DNA from: Streptomyces sp. CB02923
Lineage (GTDB): Bacteria > Actinomycetota > Actinomycetes > Streptomycetales > Streptomycetaceae
Reading direction: 5' to 3'
Assembly (NCBI RefSeq): GCF_001905005.1
Contig: NZ_LWKZ01000008.1
Span: forward strand, 1 to 64,000
DNA: 64,000 bases
The stretch's first letter is position 1. Each line of letters starts with the position of its first letter. Below the pieces are notes generated by a model that was given only the letters and a program-made list of their open reading frames with translations, had not been told where the DNA came from and ran no database searches. Shown piece by piece: positions 60,441 to 64,000 of this stretch. Both the position numbers and the translations under genes were made by a program.

Positions 60441-62083
60441 TCCTCAGCGAGGAATACCTGCAAGACCTGTTCGACAAAACGTTTCCGCAGATCTCTTCCG
60501 CGGCCGGCTGCGCCGTGGTGCTGGAGGGGTCGATCGCCGAGGGCTTCGGCAACTCGTCATCCGACATCGACTTCCTCCTGATCGCCGACAGCGACGCCGA
60601 CCTGCCGACCATGCCGTCCCTGCTCTTCGTGGACGGCCGGCGCGTCGAGATCAGGACCCGTTCCGTACGACAGATCGAGGAGCAGTTCTCCGCGGTCACG
60701 TCGGACCGTCCGGGGACGGCGGCGGAGGATCTGCTGAACCGCTGTCAGCGGCTGCTGCGCAGCTACCCGCTGCGCAATCCGGAGCTGGTGGCGAAGGTCA
60801 AGGGGCTGATGTCCTACGACGACTTCCAGACCACGGCACGCGACTGGTGGGCGCACGCCGCACGCCAGTCGATCCGGTACGCGCTCACCCTGCGGCAGCT
60901 CGGCCAGGAGCAGGAGGCCGCGGCATGGACCGAGGCCGGGCTGCTGCAGGCCGTGAAATCCTGGGCGGCCGGGCTGGGAGAGACCTACCTGGAGCCCAAG
61001 TGGCTGCCCGAGCAGCTGAAGCGCATCGGTGACCACCCCCTGGCGGCCCGGTACCTGACCCTCGCGTCTCTGGACGCCTCCGGTCTCGATGCCGCCGAGT
61101 ACGTCGCCGCGGGCGCCCGGCTCACGGCGGACCTGGGCGTCACGGGCGCCGAGCCCGGTCCCGGGCAGATCACCGTGGCCGGGGCCGGAGCGGTGACCAC
61201 GTGGCAGACCGGCGAGCGCGTGCACGTCGTACGCGGCCGGCAGGACGTGTTCGTCCTCGGGGACCGGGCGGCGCGGGCCTGGCGCTCACTCGTCTTCGGC
61301 CGGAGCCTGGAGCAGGTGCTGGCCGCGGCGGACGCGGCGGGCGCACCGCAGGCGGGCCCGCTGATCGCCCAGTTCATGCGGTTCGGCCTGGTGAGGGCGG
61401 CGTGGCAGGGCGCGGGCCCGATCATCCCCAGCATGCCGCTGGCCGCCCCCGCGGGTGACGTCACACCGCCGCCGAGCACCGCGCGGCCCGTCGTCGTCGT
61501 GGGCGGAGCGGCGGTCGGCGGCGAGGAGGCCGTCGACCTCGTGCCGGTGCCGGCCCGCCGGTTCAGTGCCGCCGCGATGACCCTGGTGTGGTCCAACGTG
61601 CTGGTGGAGAACGCCCGCGAGGACCTCGTCGGCGCCCTCGACCGTGCGCAGTGGAGCGTCGCCCAGCTCAGTGCCCGGAGAATGGTGCGGTTCGCGCTGC
61701 GGGGCGTACTCAGCGCCCACGCCGTCAATCCGCTGCCGCCGGACTCGGAAGTCGTCCGCCGGCTGTCGCTCCTTCCGGCCGGGGCGGACACCGACGAGAT
61801 CCGGGCGGGCGCCGCCGAGCTGGAAGTCCTCACGATCGCCTCCGACGACGAGGGCGCCGCCGCGCTGGCGGCGCTGGACGGCTTCGTCGCCCTGGTCCGC
61901 CGTGCCACCGGCGCGGACAGCTTCCCGTCCTCCTTCGACTCCGCGGACGGATGGCGGCAGACCTTGGAAATCGGTTACGACTGGCTGCGCCTCGGCGCGC
62001 ACCTCAACGCGGACCTGCCCATCGACGAGGCGAGCGATCTGCTGTCCAGCGGAGGGGCCCAGCCCCACGCCGCTTCGGCCTGA
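60437..62083 (+). CDS. nucleotidyltransferase with PqqD-like domain
   Basis: A 548-residue protein. N-terminal Pol-beta-type nucleotidyltransferase: VVLEGSIAEGFGNSSSDIDF with Gly31-Ser32 and Asp43/Asp45 (the G-S-x-D-x-D pattern). A helical part follows (about 100-240). Residues about 250-325 (TWQTGERVHVVRGRQDVFVL GDRAARAWRSLVFGRSLEQV... MRFGLVRA) resemble PqqD-fold winged helices that bind carrier peptides in RiPP systems. The C-terminal 220 residues are helical and unrecognised. Start GTG at 60437 overlaps the FAAL stop (GGGAGG upstream). The coupling to an ACP suggests it adenylylates or nucleotidylates a carrier-bound intermediate. Confidence 0.75.
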   Translation: MILSEEYLQDLFDKTFPQISSAAGCAVVLEGSIAEGFGNSSSDIDFLLIADSDADLPTMPSLLFVDGRRVEIRTRSVRQIEEQFSAVTSDRPGTAAEDLLNRCQRLLRSYPLRNPELVAKVKGLMSYDDFQTTARDWWAHAARQSIRYALTLRQLGQEQEAAAWTEAGLLQAVKSWAAGLGETYLEPKWLPEQLKRIGDHPLAARYLTLASLDASGLDAAEYVAAGARLTADLGVTGAEPGPGQITVAGAGAVTTWQTGERVHVVRGRQDVFVLGDRAARAWRSLVFGRSLEQVLAAADAAGAPQAGPLIAQFMRFGLVRAAWQGAGPIIPSMPLAAPAGDVTPPPSTARPVVVVGGAAVGGEEAVDLVPVPARRFSAAAMTLVWSNVLVENAREDLVGALDRAQWSVAQLSARRMVRFALRGVLSAHAVNPLPPDSEVVRRLSLLPAGADTDEIRAGAAELEVLTIASDDEGAAALAALDGFVALVRRATGADSFPSSFDSADGWRQTLEIGYDWLRLGAHLNADLPIDEASDLLSSGGAQPHAASA

Positions 62084-62099
62084 CGCTCCTGGAGGAACA

Positions 62100-62387
62100 T
62101 TGACCTCACGTACGGATCCCCCCTGCCCGACCGAGGACGACACGCGGAGCAAGGTGTACGCGATCGTCGGCGCCATGGCGCCCGCGCCGGACGCCGAACT
62201 GGCCGACGACACCCGGCTGATCGCCGATCTGGCCTATGACTCGCTCCGGCTCCTCGAACTGACGCTGGCACTGGAACAAGGCTTCGGGCTGCCCGAGATC
62301 GCCCCGGAGGAAACGGCCACGGTCACCACGCTCGGCGATGTCGTGCGCATGGTGACCGCGGCACAGCAACAGGAGGCGGTTTTATGA
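62100..62387 (+). CDS. acyl carrier protein
   Basis: A 95-residue carrier protein: DDTRLIADLAYDSLRLLELT LALEQGFGLPEIAPEETATV TTLGDVVRMV. The phosphopantetheine attachment serine is in YDSLRLLEL (DSL motif). TTG start at 62100 behind GGAGG; the next gene's ATG overlaps its stop (ATGA at 62384-62387). It should be loaded by the FAAL and reduced or tailored by the following SDR. Confidence 0.88.
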   Translation: MTSRTDPPCPTEDDTRSKVYAIVGAMAPAPDAELADDTRLIADLAYDSLRLLELTLALEQGFGLPEIAPEETATVTTLGDVVRMVTAAQQQEAVL

Positions 62388-63520
62388 CACAGCGGCTGAA
62401 GGTTCTGGTCACCGGTGCGGCCGGGCTGGTCGGCGCGGAGGTCACCGCCCGGCTGGTGGCGGCCGGGCACGAGGTGACCGCCGTGGTCCACCGGAACTCG
62501 GCGCTGGTCCGCAATGACGGCACCCCCCTGGACATGTCCAGCGTCACGTGCCTGCCCGGCGACGTGACCAAGGCCCGGCTCGGCCTGTCCGAGGCCGGGT
62601 ACGGGGAACTGGCCGCCGGCCGGATCGACCGGATCGTGCACTGCGCCGCGATCACCGACTTCGGCCGTCCGGAGGAGGTCTACCAGTCGGTCAACGTCGA
62701 CGGCACCGCGCACATCGTGGAGCTGGCCCGCGACGCCGGCGCCGACCTCGTACACGTGGGCACCGCCTATGTGTGCGGTGAGCGCGACGGGCTGGTCCGT
62801 GAGACGGAGCTGGACCAGGGCCAGCGGTTCGCCAACGGCTACGAGGCCAGCAAGCTGCGGGCCGAGACGCTGGTGCACAAGGCACGGGCCGACGGGGTGC
62901 GGGCCGCGGTGGTGCGGCCCAGCATCGTCGTCGGCGACGAGCACACCGGTGTGGTGCGCGATTACAAGAACATCTACATCGTCCTCAAGCTGACCACCGA
63001 GGGCAAGGTACGCTCCATCCCCGGCCTGTACGAGGCACGTCTGGACCTGGTGCCCGTCGGCTACGTGGCGGACGTGATCACGCAGGTCACCGAGCGGTTC
63101 GACGAGGCGGCGGGCCGCACCTTCCACGCGGTGGGCTCGCCGCTGTCCCTGCGGGACTTCTCCGACGTGATGGCGGAGTACCCCTCCTTCCGCGTGCCGC
63201 GGTTCGTCCCTCCGACGAGCTTCGACGCGCAGCGGCTGGAACCGCAGGAGCGGCGGTACTACGAGCGCGTCGTCTCGCTGTACGAGAGCTACTTCCGGCG
63301 CCGGATGACGTTCGACGACTCCAACACCGAGGCACTGGGGGTTCGCCGGGCGCCCGGGGACGGGCAGGACTTCCTGCGCCGGCTGATCAACCACTGCCTG
63401 GAGTCGGGCTACCTGGGCACGCCGCTGGCCGGCGTCACGGACGTACTGAACCGGCTGGACATCACGGGTCCGGACACCACCGGCCCGGCCGCCAACGACT
63501 CGAACGGAGCCGGCCGATGA
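62384..63520 (+). CDS. extended SDR / thioester-reductase-like enzyme
   Basis: A 378-residue NAD(P)-dependent protein: VLVTGAAGLVGAEVTARLVA (GxxGxxG), CLPGDVTKARLGLS, IVHCAAITDF, HVGTAYVCG (the catalytic Ser/Thr region), FANGYEASKLRAETL (Y-x-x-x-K) and VVRPSIVVG. This is the extended SDR pattern of thioester reductase and fatty acyl reductase domains, which reduce carrier-bound acyl thioesters to aldehydes; a C-terminal 120 residues add substrate specificity. ATG at 62384 overlaps the ACP stop. The final 30 residues are Gly/Thr/Asn-rich linker-like. Confidence 0.85.
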   Translation: MTQRLKVLVTGAAGLVGAEVTARLVAAGHEVTAVVHRNSALVRNDGTPLDMSSVTCLPGDVTKARLGLSEAGYGELAAGRIDRIVHCAAITDFGRPEEVYQSVNVDGTAHIVELARDAGADLVHVGTAYVCGERDGLVRETELDQGQRFANGYEASKLRAETLVHKARADGVRAAVVRPSIVVGDEHTGVVRDYKNIYIVLKLTTEGKVRSIPGLYEARLDLVPVGYVADVITQVTERFDEAAGRTFHAVGSPLSLRDFSDVMAEYPSFRVPRFVPPTSFDAQRLEPQERRYYERVVSLYESYFRRRMTFDDSNTEALGVRRAPGDGQDFLRRLINHCLESGYLGTPLAGVTDVLNRLDITGPDTTGPAANDSNGAGR

Positions 63521-64000
63521 CACGCGACAGCGCGGACGCCCGCCCCTTCGGCGACAGCGTCTCCCCCGCCCTCAGCTGCGAGCCGCGAAAACGCGCCCTG
63601 TTCGCCTCGGACACCTACTTCCTGGAGAGCCTCGAACAGCTCGGCGCCCTCACCGCCGACGTGGACGGGTTTCTCCACCGGCACGCCGCGCTGCTGCTCA
63701 AACCCGACGCGGTGGTCAGCAGGCAGATACCGACGACGGTCGCCTGGCTCGCCGAGAACGGTTTCCGGATCGTGGCGGCCGAACGCACCCGGCTGACCCG
63801 TACGGCCGTGCGGTCGCTGTGGTACTACCAGTGGAACCTGGCCACACCGCAGCGGCGCCGTCTCGCCGACATGTTCATGGACTCGTGCGATGCGGTGGTG
63901 CTCGTCGTGCGCCCCGTGGCGGACGAGGCCGACGCCGCGCCGGCGTCGGTCGTCATGACCCAGCGCAAGGGCCCGACCGACCCGCTGGCCAGGGTCCCCG
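63517..64000 (+). CDS. nucleoside-diphosphate-kinase-like protein, 3' end beyond window
   Basis: At least 161 residues of an incomplete protein. HAALLLKPDAVVSRQIPTTV AWLAENGFRIVAAERTRLT is the first strand, Lys-Pro-Asp and helix of the NDK fold; then YYQWNLATP, SCDAVVLVVRP and VVMTQRKGPTDPLARVP, which matches the G-x-T-x-P region. The catalytic NDK histidine motif, if present, lies beyond position 64000. The first 40 residues are additional. ATG overlaps the SDR stop (ATGA). It probably phosphorylates a nucleotide or phospho-metabolite in the pathway. Confidence 0.7.
   Translation, partial: MTRDSADARPFGDSVSPALSCEPRKRALFASDTYFLESLEQLGALTADVDGFLHRHAALLLKPDAVVSRQIPTTVAWLAENGFRIVAAERTRLTRTAVRSLWYYQWNLATPQRRRLADMFMDSCDAVVLVVRPVADEADAAPASVVMTQRKGPTDPLARVP

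Noticed and set aside
1..64000. tRNA, rRNA or riboswitch genes
   Set aside because: No cloverleaf-type pattern or conserved riboswitch core was seen by eye; a covariance-model search would be needed to exclude small RNAs.

Overview
The window reads as an arm region of a Streptomyces (or close relative) chromosome. GC content is very high, GTG and TTG starts and ATGA/GTGA overlaps are frequent, rare TTA leucine codons appear, and the gene families are typical (EndoH, AA10 LPMO, a LAxTG-anchored protein, a chaplin-like protein, PAS-LuxR-type binding sites). No rRNA or tRNA gene was recognised.

Positions 1 to about 20.6 kb are a gene graveyard with a few intact genes. Broken pieces of serine and tyrosine recombinases, two Tn3 transposase tails, IS21, an ISAzo13-like tail, two PCMT-type methyltransferases, a cas3 and a two-repeat CRISPR relic lie among them. 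The intact or mostly intact genes are a MerR/NmrA pair, an LPMO with an endoglycosidase H gene (one DasR-type box, TTA codons in both signal peptides), a BlaI-XRE-MmyB fusion regulator, a SnoaL-like protein, a beta-trefoil-like protein and a truncated nSTAND-type NTPase.

Positions 20.6 to 40.6 kb hold ordinary accessory genes: MarR/MFS exporter, TetR/PaaK-like ligase with a large palindrome, GNAT, GT4 glycosyltransferase, a two-component system coupled to a GT39-like membrane glycosyltransferase, AraC regulator, alpha/beta hydrolase, Tat-exported poly-gamma-glutamate hydrolase, PadR, hemerythrin, an Old Yellow Enzyme with twin operators, and a sortase substrate.

Positions 40.7 to 51.5 kb contain a three-gene unknown/MoxR ATPase/metallopeptidase-VWA set, a TPR protein followed by a short acidic ORF and a PCMT-like methyltransferase, small secreted and regulatory proteins, and a three-gene operon around an XRE/sigma-like fusion.

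Positions 52.2 kb to the right edge look like the start of an unfamiliar biosynthetic gene cluster. A translationally coupled operon encodes a rifampin-phosphotransferase-like dikinase, a fatty acyl-AMP ligase, a nucleotidyltransferase with a PqqD-like domain, an acyl carrier protein, a thioester-reductase-like SDR and a nucleoside-diphosphate-kinase-like protein cut by the window end. A divergent P450 and a nearby membrane acyltransferase carry almost identical 26-bp upstream elements that contain a PimM-like (PAS-LuxR) site. The acyltransferase and the first operon gene both have early TTA codons. The inferred product is an acyl-ACP-derived compound modified by phosphoryl or nucleotidyl transfer; its structure cannot be read from the sequence.
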